Shown in pieces: positions 44,517 through 56,589 of a stretch of 64,000 nt of DNA. The notes under the pieces were generated by a model, which saw only the letters and a program-made list of their open reading frames with translations, had not been told where the DNA came from and searched no databases. Origin of the DNA: Tenrec ecaudatus (taxonomy: Eukaryota; Chordata; Mammalia; Afrosoricida; Tenrecidae); contig NC_134536.1 in the NCBI RefSeq assembly GCF_050624435.1, forward strand, positions 8,870,758 through 8,934,757. The letters run 5' to 3'. The position numbers were made by a program, and so were the translations under genes. How positions within the stretch are numbered: the stretch's first letter is position 1; each line of letters opens with the position of its first letter.

Positions 44517-45369
44517 TTCACAGCTCTGCTAAGGTCTCTATGCTCCTTCTCGCACTGCAGCTTCCCAGACAGCCACATATGGTGAGTTCTGTCATTATCG
44601 CCCTTTCGAAGTGGGGGATTGTTGATCAACATGAGATTCAAATAGAAAACTACTCAAATATAAATGAGTAACTGACCCCAAGATTACAAAACTCTTCCGA
44701 GAGAGAACCAAGATTCACGTCGAGCAGGCTAACTCTAGAAAACCAGCACCACTCCCACCATAGCGCCCATTCCCACTGCCCTCCACGTCCCGACACCACC
44801 TCCCCGTGGAGCTGGCCAATCGCACCCAGTCCACACGCACCATCGAAATGCAGTAGGGTGAGCGGAAGTTCATGTGAGGAAATGATGTTCACGTGCTAAT
44901 TTTCAAGAGGCCTGTCACTGCATACAAGAGATCAGAGGTCAGGTCTCCAGAAGGGGGCCTGGTGCCATATTTAGGTCATGCAGGACCTCAAAAAAGGTGG
45001 TCTCACTTGAATACAAACATGACTGCATTCATGTATTTACACAGAGGGCTTCCTTAGTTGCAATGTCAGCTCCGTGTAAATAAAATGAAGCAAAAGTGTA
45101 CTTAACACTGGAATATTCTATTCTTCTCAGAATATCAAGAGAGCATGTTGAGATCCTGTATGTGGCTCCTTTTGAAAAAATTATCATTAAAAACTTAAAT
45201 AAGTTTCTCTCTATATATATATTTTTTTCCAGTTAAGATAGGTGATAAATTATCCCCTCAAGTTGCCTAGCCTATTTCTGATCACACACAAATTACATCT
45301 ATTTAGGAAAATACAAAATAAATAAATAAATAGTGGTAAACAAAACTCGTGGGTAGTGCAAACAGTAAG

Positions 45370-45530
45370 CACACTCAGTTACTACCGAGTGGGTTGGATG
45401 TTCATGTACACCTAGCAGTACCTCGGGATAGAGGTCTGGGTGGTCGCCTTCAAGAGATCAATCACTGATCTCTTAGTTCTACTTCAACACACCATGAGGT
45501 CATTGTGAGTCAGAATCAATCATTCGTTTT
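45370..45530 (+). mobile_element. Degenerate AfroSINE, sense
   Basis: Only the 3' end, CATGAGGTCATTGTGAGTCAGAATCAATC, is convincing; upstream similarity is weak. Confidence 0.4.
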
Positions 45531-45654
45531 GTGTTTACAACATGCTAAGAGCAAATTATACAAAAGACTCTTAAATACAAAAAAATGTATTACTCTTAGG
45601 ACTTTTTACGAATGTATGTCCCCTCAAAATATATGTTGTAAATTCTAAGTTCAA

Positions 45655-45715
45655 TATTGTTGTTGTTAGGGGCTGTCAAACGGGCTCCAACTCATAACAG
45701 AGGTAACAAAATGTT
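45655..45715 (-). mobile_element. RTE/SINE 3' end fragment, antisense
   Basis: TTGTTGTTGTTAGGGGCTGTC then GCTCCAACTCATAACAG: the reversed tail and 3' end only. Confidence 0.5.
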
Positions 45716-46685
45716 CCTCAGTGTAAGCATGAAACACTGCTTGACCTACGCTGCCAGCCTCCTAAACTGTGAGAAAACTAACTTCTGTTGAAACCATCCA
45801 TTTTCAGTATTGCAGCTGGATTTCAGACAAGTCTTCACTCCCGTGTAGTAGTTGCACAGTCCCAGATAAATGAACTGTACACCTAACAGATTCAGAGACA
45901 GACCCATTGTAAGTACGTCTGTATTATTCATCCACAAAATAAAATTTGATAATACTTGTTGTATTCTCGAGGGAAGTAAACCCAACATTGCTCGTATGTG
46001 TTTGTCCACTAGAAGAGATTTGTATTGAGAAACGAAGTGCACAGTTGTAGAAGGAGTAAAGTCCGGTCCAGTTCAAGTCAGACTTCTCCTAACTCACGGA
46101 AGCTAACAAACAGGAAGCAGACTGAGAAAGCAAAGGCAGCAGGGGACACAGGCTGGTGGATGCAGAGGTAAATGAATCCTAGGTCTGCTGAATAGATCAT
46201 CAGTTAGCAGTCTGCTGGTGGCTCCTAGGATCAGCAGGAAATGCAACAAGAAATCAAGGAACCTAAGATCCAGCTCCAGCAGAAGGCAAAAGACCAAAGA
46301 GGATCTGACTCAGTTTGGTCTGTTTCTTATACACAAGGCCACCAAGGAGGTGTCGTCAGACTACAACTAAATTGGTAAATTGGGTTCCAGCCCTACCTTT
46401 ACCCAGGAGTGTCTATGTGGCTGATCCCTACGCATCACAATATTCATTTAGGTAAAACCTTTCTGCTGAGGGCATGTCCACTAGCTGACTCCCGCGGAAC
46501 TCCCTCAGCCAGTCATTCTGCCCGTTTCTCAGAAGTGAGTCACCTGGAAAATCAAATCATGTGGTCATTGATGTAGATGTCCTCAGTGAGATAACTGCCT
46601 TCTATTGAATGAGATGTTTATTGATTGTGTACATGTAGCTTCACAGGAGACTTACTTTATCCAAAATCCTTCCTCATACTTTGCA

Positions 46686-47594
46686 TCCAGATTTTGATCA
46701 TGCATTTTTTTATCATGCATTTTTAATCATCTGTTCTTTTGGGGGGTGGGGGGTGGAGGAGATTGCAAAATGGCTCAGGGAGGCCACATCTGATCCTCTG
46801 GCTTTCTTATTGTCACAAGACAGAGATCAGGCAGGCCTCCACCTTCCAGGTTTCTTCACCTGTTCTAACACCGACTGTTTCTCCCAGAGCACTCAGCTTC
46901 CATGCTATGTTCAATAATTCACAGAACTCTCAGATAATGCTCACAATTAAAGGGATTTATAGAGATGTTAACAGGTTGTCAGAAGCCAGGTCAATAAACA
47001 GTAAGGATACAGTCATTGGTCCATAATAGTGCCTCTCCTCAACCAGCAGACCAGTCTCTCTCTGGTCTTCAGCCTCTCACCCATGTGATCCCTTGGTTTC
47101 TGTCTCCGTGAACCAGGAAACCTGTCTGCCACTCCCCCCTCCCTGTCTCACAGTCTCTGCACTGTTCCTCTGTTGTGTCTCATGGTCACTTTTCCTCAGC
47201 CTCTCATCTCAGCCTGACTCCTTTGCTCTGTCCCATGATCTCCACACCTCAGCCTCCGGTGACCTGGTCTCTGCCCCCATTGCTTCAGAAAGAGATCTTG
47301 AATGTGCTTCACTTCTGAGGGTGCTGGGCTCTTTCTCTGGGCTCCTGAGATGACTCTCGTACTCACAGGAATGGTTTTGATGGAGGTGTGGTTTTTGTCT
47401 TGCAGGACACCACAGTCCCAAGGAAATAAGGGTATAACTTGGTTCACACCCTCTACTAAGGTCAGGACTTAATCCCATCTATTAGCAAAACAGAACACTC
47501 CCTCCAAAATGGGATATAGTCACAGCCATAGAGCCCAAAATGATAATATGTCACATAAGAAATTATGCCCAGAAGGGCCATATTAATGGACTAC
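46686..47594 (-). other. Possible antisense LTR-like repeat, low confidence
   Basis: CACAATTAAAGGGATTTATAGAG, the C/T-rich middle, TTAGCAAAACAGAACACTCCC and GGGATATAGTCACAGCCATAG resemble the layout of antisense MaLR/ERV LTRs. Ends and family could not be fixed. Confidence 0.35.
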
Positions 47595-47603
47595 ATTTCA
47601 CAA

Positions 47604-48921
47604 GGATGAATTAAAAACATGAAGATGGGGTGCACAAGCAAATGGGGTGAAGAAAGCTGATGGTGCCTGACTACCAAAAGATATAGCCCCTGAAGTCGCT
47701 GAAGACAATGGGTGCACAAGCAAATGGGGTGAAGAAAGCTGAGGGTGCCCGGCTACCAAAAGATATAGCACCTGAAGTCTTAAAGACCTGAAGATAAACA
47801 AGCAGCCATCTAGCTGAGAGATAACAAAATACACATGGAAGAAGCACACCAGCTTGTCCCTACTTAATCGCTGAGGACAAAGGGTGCATAAGCAAAAGTG
47901 GTGAAGAAAGCTGATGGTGCCCAGCTATCAAATGCTATAGCGTCTGGGGTCTTAAAGGCTTGAAGATAAACAGGCGACCATCTAGCTAAGAAACAACAAA
48001 GACCACATGGAAGAAGCACACCAGCCTACCCCGACACGAACACTCAAGACAAAGCAGGTGCATAGGCAAATGCGTTGAAGAAAGCTGACGGTTCCCAGCT
48101 GTCAAAATATATTGAATCTGGGGTCCTATAGGCTGGAAGATAAACAAGGGGCCATCTAACTGAGAAACAACAAAGCCCACGTGGAAGAAGCACACCAGCC
48201 TGTGAGATCGCAAGGCATCAAAGGTATCAGATATCAGGCATCAAAGACAGCAAAAAAAAAAAAAAATCATAGCATTGTGAATGAGAGGGAGTGCAGAGTG
48301 GGGACCCAGGGCCCATCTGTGGGAAATTGGACATCCCCTTGCAGAAGAGCTGCAGGGAGACGAGTCAGTCAGGGTGAACTGTAGCAATGATGAAATATAC
48401 AATTTTCTTCTAGTTCTTGAATGCTTCCTTTCCCCCACTATCATGATCTCAATTCTACCTTACATATCCGGCTGGACCGGAGGATGTTCACTGCCACAAA
48501 TAGAAACTGCGAATCCAGGCCAGATGAACCCCTCAGGACCAGTGGAGATAGTGACAATATCGGGGGGGGTGGAGGGAAGGTGAAGGAGAAAGGGGGAACA
48601 GATGACAAGGTCTACATATAACCTCCTCCCTGGGGGACAGACAGCAGAGAAATGGGTGAGGGAGACATTGGATGGTGTGAGATATGACAAAATAATAATA
48701 ATTTATAAATTATCAAAGGTTCAGGGGGAGGGAGGAGTGGGGAAGGAGGGAGGGGGAAAATGAGCTGATGCCAAGAGCTCAAGTAGAAAAGCAGGTGTTT
48801 TGAGAATGATGATGGCAACATACGTACGAATGTGCTGGACAAAATTGATGTACGTGTGGATTGTGATGAGTTGTATGAACCCTAATAAAATGATTTTTTT
48901 AAGGAAATAAAAGAAATAAAT
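47604..48921 (+). mobile_element. L1-type element with internal tandem repeats, sense
   Basis: Flanked by the 9-bp duplication ATTTCACAA (47595-47603 and 48922-48930) and ending GAACCCTAATAAAATGATTTTTTT. Its 5' half is built of tandem units starting at 47629, 47711, 47883 and 48057. The rest is the usual 3' UTR. No coding sequence. Confidence 0.85.
47629..48230 (+). repeat. Tandem array of about 173-bp units in an L1-type element
   Basis: Units begin GGTGCACAAGCAAATGGGGT or GGTGCATAAGC at 47629, 47711, 47883 and 48057. The first is short (82 bp); the next are 172 and 174 bp. Each holds GAAGAAAGCTGATGGTGCCC, AAGATAAACAAGC and TGGAAGAAGCACACCAGCC. Units differ by many substitutions, so the array is old. 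Confidence 0.9.
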
Positions 48922-49059
48922 ATTTCACAATATATAACTGCAAAAAATAATAACGCCAGCTCACGAGAGTGTTCCTGTCCATGGCATTTGAGATCGAAGG
49001 GTAACATTGACCTAAGGACAAAGTTCAGAAGGGTTTAGGACCGGAGGGAGGAAAACAGG

Positions 49060-49262
49060 AAGCACATGAAGACGGTAGATGGTGCCCGGCTATCAGATAG
49101 AACAGCATCTGGGGCCTTAAAGACTTGTTTCCCAACAAACAGCCATCTAAGTGAGACATCAACTAAGCCTGCATGGAAGAATCCCACCAACATCTGTGAC
49201 CCAAGGATTGTAAATTATATCATCCAAATCCTAAGGAGAGGATAGTATCAGAGCTTAAATTG
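49060..49262 (+). mobile_element. L1 3' UTR-type fragment, sense
   Basis: GGTGCCCGGCTATCAGATAG, GCATCTGGGGCCTTAAAGAC and GCCATCTAAGTGAGACATC repeat the module seen at 47883, but the copy is older and lacks the family 3' end. Confidence 0.6.
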
Positions 49263-50175
49263 TGAGATCCTGTTGTGCAGAAGGCTATCGATGACAGTAG
49301 AGCCCAAAATACATTTCCAATGTCTACACAGGGAATAAACCTCCAGCGACTTCCCTCTCATTGTAACAGTATATTAAATTCTATGCAAATTATATGGATA
49401 TATGTAATTCTATATAAATGGGAAATTATTGATGCTATCAATGCACTTACAGAGAATTTAATACACTGTTGGTATGAGCTGATAGGAGTTTATGTGAGCA
49501 TAGTCCAACTGGGAGCTGCAATCCCTGAACTGTTGCTTTGTACTGATGGATTTCTTAATTGATTGAGCTCTGTTTACACTGAGCATGGGGGTTGGGGCTG
49601 GGGAAATTTTTCTATTTCATTTCCTTCAAGGGCAGATCCTTGCCTATCAGATTAAAACCTGTCACATTAATGCAAGGGGAGCATTGAGGTTCTAGATATA
49701 TGGTGGTTCTGGGTTCCCTTTCATTGGACACCCACTAAGTCAGGGGTCCCACCCAAGATCCAGTGACTGCCATTTCCACAATCTTGGGTTTGGGGACTTT
49801 AACTTTCATATTGAGGTTTATCTCTGTTGTATTTTGTCATTGCTGCTAGCAATAAAAGGAGAAATGACTCGTTTCTAGAGCTATGAACCAATGGCCTCAT
49901 TAACATGACAAAAGAAGAGCCCTACTTCCGAGCAGAAACACATCCACACACACATTCATACACACGGGGGCCAGGACTTCGATACAGACACATGCAGGAG
50001 GGCAGTCAATAAGAAAGACCCTGCAGTCTCCATCTGTCCATGGAAAGAAAACACAGCTTGGACTTTATATTTTGTCCCTTATTTTCTCCACAAACATATA
50101 ATTAGTACCACTGTGAACTTGACCTTGTTTTTATGCCTGGAGCACAGTATTTATTGCCTTGAACTTTGTATCACC
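49263..50175. other. Unique intergenic DNA, no feature
   Basis: No recognised coding or repeat signature. CACACACACATTCATACACACGG at about 49945 is a short CA-rich tract. Confidence 0.45.
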
Positions 50176-50284
50176 TGCTGCTGCTGCTGCTAGATGCCAT
50201 TGAGTCCGTTTAAACTCATAGCGACCTTGTGTACAAGGTCGGAAATACTGTTGGATCCTGAGCCATCCTCACAAGACCAACACG
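50176..50284 (-). mobile_element. RTE-type 3' end, antisense
   Basis: GCTGCTGCTGCTGCTAGATGCC, AACTCATAGCGACCTTGTG and GAGCCATCCTCACAAG. Short, next to the L1-type element at 50367. Confidence 0.75.
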
Positions 50285-50366
50285 AAACACGAAACCAAGC
50301 CTACTGCCACAACGTTAGTTCTAATTCATAGCAACACTAGATCAAACGTCTGAGCTTGTAGATCTT

Positions 50367-52620
50367 TTTTTTTTAACATCTTATTAGGAACTCATAAAAC
50401 TCTTATCACAATCAATACATATACATACATCAATTGTGTAAAGCACATCTGTACATTCTTTTCCCTAATCATTTTCAAAGCATTTGCTCTCCACTTAAGC
50501 CCTTTGCACGAAGTCCTCTTTTTACCCCTCCCTCCCAGCTCCCCCTTCCCTCATGAGCCCTTGATAATTTATTAATTATTATTTTGTCATATCTTGCCCT
50601 ATCTGGCGTCTCCCTTCACCCCCTTTTCTGTTGTCCATCCCCCAGGGAGGAGGTCACATGTAGATCCTTGTAATCAGTTCCCTCTTTCCAACCCACTCAC
50701 CCTCTACCCTCCCAGTATCGCCCCTCACACCCCTGGTCCTGAAGGTATCATCCGCCCTGGATTCCTTGTGCCTCCAGCTCCTATCTGCACCAGTGTACAA
50801 CCTCTGCTCTATCCAAACTTGTAAGGTAGAATTCAGATCATGGTAGTGGTGGGGAGGAAGTATTTAGGAACTGGAGGAAAGCTGTATTCTTCATCAGTGC
50901 TATGTCGCACCCTGACTGACTCATCTCCTCCTCTAGACCCCTCTGTGAAGGGATCTCCAGTGGCCGACATATGGGCCTTGGGTCTCCACTCTGCACTTCC
51001 CCCTTCATTCACTATGGTAAGATTTTTTTTTTTGATGATGCCTTATACCTGATCCCTTCGACACCTCATGATCACACAGGCTGTTGTGCTTCTTCCATGT
51101 GGGCTTTGTTACTTCTGAGCTAGATGGCCGCTTGTTCATCTTCAAGCCTTTAAGACCCCAGACACTATCTCTTTTAATAGCCGGGCACCATCAGCTTTCT
51201 TCACCACATTTGCTTATGCACCCGTTTGTCCTCAGCAATTGTATCATGGAGGTGTGCACCCAATTATATGAGTTTTTGTTCTTTGATGCCTGATAACTGA
51301 TCCCTTTGGAACCACGTGATCACACAGACTGGTGTGTTCTTCCATGTGGGCTTTGTTGCTTCTGAGCTAGATGACCACTTGTTTACCTTCAAGCCTTTAA
51401 GACCCCAGACGCTATCTCTTTTGATCGCTGGGCACCATCAGCTTTCTTCACCACATTTGCTTGTTCACCCGCTTTGGATTCAGCAGTTGTGTAGGGAGGG
51501 TGAGCATCATAGAATGCCAATTTAATAGAAGAAAGTATTCATGCATTGAGGGAGTGCTTGAGTAGAGGCCCAAGGTCCTTCCGCCAACTTAATATTAAAT
51601 CTATAAATATAGGCACATAGATCTATTTCCCCATCCTCATATATATATTTGCATGTACATGTCTTTGTCTAGACCTCTATAACTTCCCTTTGCCTCCTAG
51701 CTCTTTCCTCCATTTCCCTTGACTTTCCACCTGCCCCACTATCATGCTCCGTCCCCACCTGGGTTACAGCTATACCTCTTCGTTACGTTACCTTACCCTT
51801 GATCATTCCCTACCAGACCTGCCACTCCCCCCTCACCACCAATTTGGATCCCATGCTGTTCCCTTGTCCCTGGGTTTGTTAACACCACTTCCTTACCCCC
51901 CACCTTCCCCTATCCCAAATCCCCCCAGAACTGTCGGTCCCATTGTTTTTCCTCCAGTTAGTTCATCCAGCCTATCTTATTTAGACAGACCTGTGGAGAT
52001 AATAACATGCACAAAAACAAGACAAAGGAAAACAAAGCAACAGTATACAACAAGACAACAACAACAAACCACTGACAAAGAACAAAACAAAACACATCAA
52101 GAAAGAAAAGCTTGTAGTTAGTTCAAGGATTGTTTGTTGGTCTTTAGGAGTGTTTTCCCATCCAGTCTGTTGGAGCACCATGTCCTGGCCCCAATGTCCA
52201 CTTTCAGCATTCCCTGGGGACCTTGCCGCTCCATTCCCTTGCTGCACTCCCCCAGTGCTTTGCCTTGGTGTGGTGGGATCAGGTCAGGTGCAATTCCCAC
52301 ACTGTGTCTCCGGTGCTGTCCCCTATAGCACATGGGTCAGTGAGCGGCATCATGTCTTATAGTGGGGCCAGCCATGTTGTCTTCTCTGTGGACTGGCTGC
52401 TCTACTCAGGAACATCAACCTCAAGGCCTGGTGGATCAGGCTGTGCTCCACTCTCTCCTCCTCCCCCTTCATCTGCTCCCGTGTGCTCTGATCAGACATG
52501 TTCCTCTCCCGGAGCTGCAGAATCAATGTCATACTTTGAAACAAATTCTTCTGGGGGGAGGGGCAGGCATCCACTTAATATTTGGTACTGGGGCCAGCCT
52601 CCCAGACTTCTCCACTGGTT
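50367..52620 (-). mobile_element. L1-type non-coding element, antisense, longest copy
   Basis: Begins with a T run and TCTTATTAGGAACTCATAAA, then the standard reversed 3' UTR, and extends to about 52620 through a G+C-richer 5' part also present at 38127-38494. About 2.25 kb with no reverse transcriptase or other protein signature. It carries one tandem duplication of its central module. Confidence 0.78.
51036..51534 (-). repeat. Tandem duplication (about 249 bp) in an L1-type element
   Basis: Two copies, starting GATGCC at 51036 and 51285, each with ATCACACAGGCTG or ATCACACAGACTG, CTTCAAGCCTTTAAGACCCC and CACCATCAGCTTTCTTCACC. It is the same module as at 47629-48230 but a longer unit, so duplication happened independently. 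Confidence 0.85.
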
Positions 52621-52639
52621 CCCTACTCCTTGCCGGAAT

Positions 52640-52872
52640 GTTGCATTGTATATCTTTATGGGTACATTGCATTGTTGCATTGTATATCTTTATGGGTACA
52701 TTGCATTGTATATCTTTATGGGTTCAGATAGCCTCAACTTTCTCCCTTGGTGCAGCTGGTGGATTTGAACCTCTGACTTTGTGGTTAGCAGTCTCATGCT
52801 TACCTAACAGGGCACTGTTTTACTCTGCTGCACATCGAGTTGCTAGGAGTTGAAACTCACTCCATGGTGCCT
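52640..52872 (-). mobile_element. AfroSINE, antisense, with internal triplication
   Basis: The left part has three copies of GCATTGTATATCTTTATGGGT (the reversed TGTAAATCTTTATGGG segment), followed by CAGCTGGTGGATTTGAACCTC and GTGGTTAGCAGTCTCATGC. Confidence 0.78.
52642..52728 (+). repeat. Short tandem triplication (26- and 33-bp spacing)
   Basis: Three copies of GCATTGTATATCTTTATGGGT, with ACATT linkers and one extra TGCATTGT, inside an antisense AfroSINE. Confidence 0.85.
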
Positions 52873-54475
52873 AACAGTGACAACAGGCTTTTAGAGATGC
52901 AGAGAGGAGGATGACGGGCAGGGTCCCTGCGTGTGTGAAGTTCCAACCGTCTGAATGTAAAGCTGTCGCTCAAACATGTTTGTTTTCCTGCACACACCAT
53001 AACCAAGGACACCATGAGAATCAGTTTCCAGCGTTAAGAGTGGAATTAACAGCTGCCACAGGTCTCTGTGGGAAGTAGTGCCAAAGTTTGTCCATCTGGA
53101 GGCAAAAAAAAAAAAAGAAAGACTTTTTAGTAAAATTCAGACTGTGTCACCTAAAACTAGCATCTACAAAAGGACGACAATAGGAAAGATTCATTCTTTC
53201 AGACATGGCACTCTTTAGTACATGAGCTGGTTGGAAAAGTATTCTTTGTGCTTAGAAATCATGTGGCTCCTGATTCCACTCACCATAAACCTGATTCTCC
53301 CCTGGAGCCTCTGAGCAAGGAGGAGGCATTGTATTTCACCAGTGTTCTCCATCCACGGCAGTTAGTCTACCACTGGGAGGGGCAGTGTTGAGAGACCCTG
53401 TCAGCCATCTGCTAAAATAGTCCAATACTTCCTTATGATGCCACCCAACTTTCCCTGGGCATGAGCCCTTCAGACAGCGCATGGCCTTGCAGACCAAGGA
53501 AGCTCCATGTGCGTCGGAATACAGATCAGTTAGGAAAATTCTGGAAGCAACTCAACTCTGAATCCCTTGTTGTAGCCTCTGAGATTCTGGGAAAGGGCTG
53601 GCCGGTAGACAATGTACTCAATTGAATTCAATTCCATCTGCAGAGAAAGGCTCACAAAAGAGCCAGTGTAAATTACCTTCTTCATCCGCAGAGCACTGAC
53701 ATAGGCCTTCGGGTACTAGCCAATGGTCCTCGTGCATTGACATATAGGGAACACAGAGAGCTGAGCTTTCTGCTTCTCCTATTTAAGTCTTCGGCATCCA
53801 GGTCTCTGAAATTACATAACAGTGCTCTGATAAACACTTGCGTCTCCACAGATTTGAAAACAAAGTCCATTTTATGGATTACCAAGAAGATAGTCTTAAC
53901 CACAATTCCACCATATGCCATCCTTGTAAACATACCATGGAAAAATGTGAAGCGCTTGTGTTTTTTCCCTCTTTCTGGTACTGAAAAAAGGCAGGGTGGG
54001 TCGAATTTGGGTAAAGTAACTTGTTCGTTTAACATTTTCCACGGAAACCAAAAGTAAAGGGTGCCAGAATCCTAAAGGAGCCATGGACAGTCAGTTCTTT
54101 AGACTTGAGGCTTGAACATTCCGCGTCCCAGCACTGTCATTAGTGGCCGGGAACATTCCAGAGAAAGGTTGTGAGGGAAGAGCCGTTAGCTCACAGTGCT
54201 TACTCAAAAACTGTGTTTTAAAATCCGAAGTTGTTGATGCACATTGCCATTGTCCACACTCAGCTATAACAGATGAAGGGGATTACCATGATATCATCAG
54301 ATGATAAGCAAAGTACTGCATTGTGGATTTGGGGGTGGGGATCTAATGCCTAGCTTTCTATACACATGACTTACGCTTTTATGCTTTTTGCACCGTTGGG
54401 ACACTGTTGCTCATAAATCATACCCACACAAAAATGGAGTTTTCTTTTCCCCCTTCCTCCTCTTCTGGGCTCTAA
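52873..54475. other. Mostly unique intergenic DNA
   Basis: A 117-codon minus-strand frame (53682-54035) has no recognisable domain. No repeat family was recognised either, so this is one of the longer apparently unique stretches. Confidence 0.45.
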
Positions 54476-54560
54476 CTGTTGTTGTTCGTTGCCAACAAGT
54501 CCATTCCAACTAAGGACCAACCACTAAGGTTCTAGAAGAAGAAAATGCTCTTCTCTGCTA
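54476..54560 (-). mobile_element. RTE/SINE 3' end fragment, antisense
   Basis: AACTGTTGTTGTTCGTTGCC followed by AAGTCCATTCCAACTAAGG; only the tail end is recognisable. Confidence 0.45.
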
Positions 54561-54805
54561 ATGACGTCACTGGGGGTTTTCTGCTGTTGAAGAAGGTAAA
54601 AGGACTGTCCATGTGTGGAATGGTGGCAAAACCACGGATTTGCAGATTGGTCACCTATGTGGGATTAGCCTGACAAATGAACTTGAGACTCATGGAAAAG
54701 GTTTCACTTGAATCTTAAGTTTATGAAGCTCTGTTTCTTTTCCATTCATACGTATACATGGCAGGTTTGGGTTTGGGGTGTTTTGTATGCATCTAATAGC
54801 CTTTC

Positions 54806-55123
54806 TTTTTTTAATTCTCATTTTATTGGGGGGCTTTTACAAATCTTATAACAATCCATCAGATGTTGCCACCAACATTTCCAAAACCATTTCCTTTTAT
54901 TTGAGCCCTTGGTATCAGTTCCTCTTTTTCCCCTTCCTCCCCCACCCTCCCACCCTTATGAATCCTTAATCAATTATTTATTATTATTATTATTGTTATT
55001 TCATGTCTTATACTGTGTTGTCTCCCTTCATGCACCTTTCTGTTACTCGTCCCCCTGGGGGGGCTATATATCCAACTTTGTGATGGGTTTCCCCTGTCTC
55101 CCCACCACCACCACCCACTGCTG
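54806..55123 (-). mobile_element. 5'-truncated L1-type insertion, antisense
   Basis: T run then AATTCTCATTTTATTGGGGGG (reversed 3' end). Flanked by ATAGCCTTTC at 54796-54805 and 55124-55133, a clean target duplication that reads into T-rich sequence. Confidence 0.87.
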
Positions 55124-55554
55124 ATAGCCTTTCTTTTTTTTTTTTTTTTTGTCTTTTTTTTTTTAGCCTTTCTTATATAAAGTGAACTCAAGTTGGATTT
55201 CTCATGTAGCCTAATTTACTCAGCATAAGCAATTCAAGTGAGATCCAAGAATGACTTTTAAAATAGTCATAACATTTCCAGTTTGGGGAAAACAGTTGTT
55301 TGGGGGCCAAGAATAATTCAAAATCCTGAACGCAATATAACAGATACTGCTTTGAAGGTATCAGAAATCTGGCACGGCAGTGCAAATATGTGGCACTCAA
55401 ATAGGAAGTGGAAGGATATGACAGTGCTAAGAGCATCTTTAATGTCTTGACCAAGAGGAGTAAGTGCAATTTGGGGGGCTGATTTCCCCTCAAGCCAACA
55501 ATCAACTCAGAAATGAAAAGCAACTAAGGACAAGATTAAGAAGCCGAACAAAAC

Positions 55555-55752
55555 GGACACGCTATGGTACATTCATACACTGGAATATTATGCAACTATA
55601 GAGAGTAATGAGGCATTCTGGAAACATCTTATGACATTGTGCTGAGTGAAATAAGTCATTCACACAAGGATAAATATTGTGTTGTTCCACTGCTATAAAA
55701 AGTTAGGAATACAACATCCTTTGATGGCTGCCAAGGGTGGGAGGGGGAGGAG
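55555..55752 (+). mobile_element. Ancient L1-like 3' fragment
   Basis: GCTATGGTACATTCATACAC, TGGAATATTATGCAACTATAG, CTGAGTGAAATAAGTCATTC and TGGCTGCCAAGGGTGGGAGG: the same family as 4365-4562, with a longer 5' part. Confidence 0.65.
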
Positions 55753-55777
55753 GACAATCTATCTCTAGATAGTCCCA

Positions 55778-55965
55778 AGACAAAACCCCCTGCCATCAAG
55801 GGGATTCCAACTCATAGCAACCCTCCCCAGGGTTTCCAAGGCTGTAAATCTTGACAAGAGCAAGTAGCTTCGTCTCTCTCCTGTGGAGCCACTGGCTGGT
55901 TGAAACCACCAACCTTGAGTTTGTTGCGTAAGTTCCATGCTTACCCAACAGTGCCACCAGGTTCT
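55778..55965 (-). mobile_element. AfroSINE, antisense
   Basis: CTGCCATCAAGGGGATTCC, CAACTCATAGCAACCC, GGCTGTAAATCTTGACAAGAGC and GGTTGAAACCACCAACC. Confidence 0.87.
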
Positions 55966-56320
55966 GTTGAGTCAGTTGAGACTCGTTTCAACCTTATACA
56001 TATAACACTTCTGATGCCTGATCCTGCACCATCTTCACAACAACGCAATTCAAAGATAGCAGTCCTTCTGTGGTCTTTCTTATCCGGCACGTATATGAAG
56101 TGATTGAAAGTACTGTGGCTAAGGTCAGGTGCACTTTCGTTTTCAAAGTGAATTTTTATTTTAACACCTTAAAGAGACCTGCTGCAATATATGTGCTCGA
56201 TGTAAGACATCATTTGATTCTTGACTGCTACTTCCATGGGCATTGATGGTGGATGCACAGGAAATGAATTTGGGGTTGCTTATTGATCTCTCTGTGAGAA
56301 TTTGTTTTCTTTAGAGTGAG
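55966..56320 (-). mobile_element. RTE-type LINE fragment, antisense
   Basis: GTTGAGTCAGTTGAGACTCG, GATCCTGCACCATCTTCAC, AAGGTCAGGTGCACTTTCG, AAGAGACCTGCTGCAATAT and TTGACTGCTACTTCCATGGGC appear in the reversed order of the RTE 3' half. It directly abuts an antisense SINE. Confidence 0.8.
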
Positions 56321-56330
56321 GTGTGATCTA

Positions 56331-56480
56331 TACAAAGCCCTGGTGGCATAATGCACCAGTTGCCCTGCAGGGAGAAAAATGAGGATTTCTGCTCCCACAA
56401 GGATGTACAGCCTCACAAGTCCACAGGGGGCAGTTCTACCGTCCCACGGTCTCAATGGCAGTGAGTGTGGGGTTGTGTTC
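56331..56480 (+). mobile_element. AfroSINE, sense, with deletion
   Basis: AAAGCCCTGGTGGCATAATGC, then directly GATTTCTGCTCCCACAAGG and CACAGGGGGCAGTTCTACC; part of the tRNA-like region is missing. Confidence 0.8.
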
Positions 56481-56589
56481 TTAAATCTACACTGAAGGCT
56501 GTTTTCTTCAACAAGCGGGGGTTCTTTGGTAGCGCTTTGCTTATCCAAGGTCTCTTTCTTTCCATGTAAACTTAGTGATTCTTTTTTTT

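Larger units (their letters stand above)
44517..46685. other. Intergenic DNA; possible decayed antisense LTR at 46040-46400
   Basis: 46040-46400 has the word order of antisense ERV-L-like LTRs (CCAGTTCAAGTC, GCAGACTGAGAAAGC, GGTGGATGCAGAGG) but no clear ends. The rest is AT-rich with no feature beyond the weak SINE and RTE pieces listed. Confidence 0.35.

Noticed and set aside
47629-48230. Considered as a CRISPR-like or satellite array
   Set aside because: Units lie inside one L1-type insertion bounded by a target duplication, are about 173 bp without spacers, and match single-copy modules elsewhere.
52223-52768. 181-codon + strand frame
   Set aside because: Runs across an antisense L1-type element into an antisense SINE; no protein signature.
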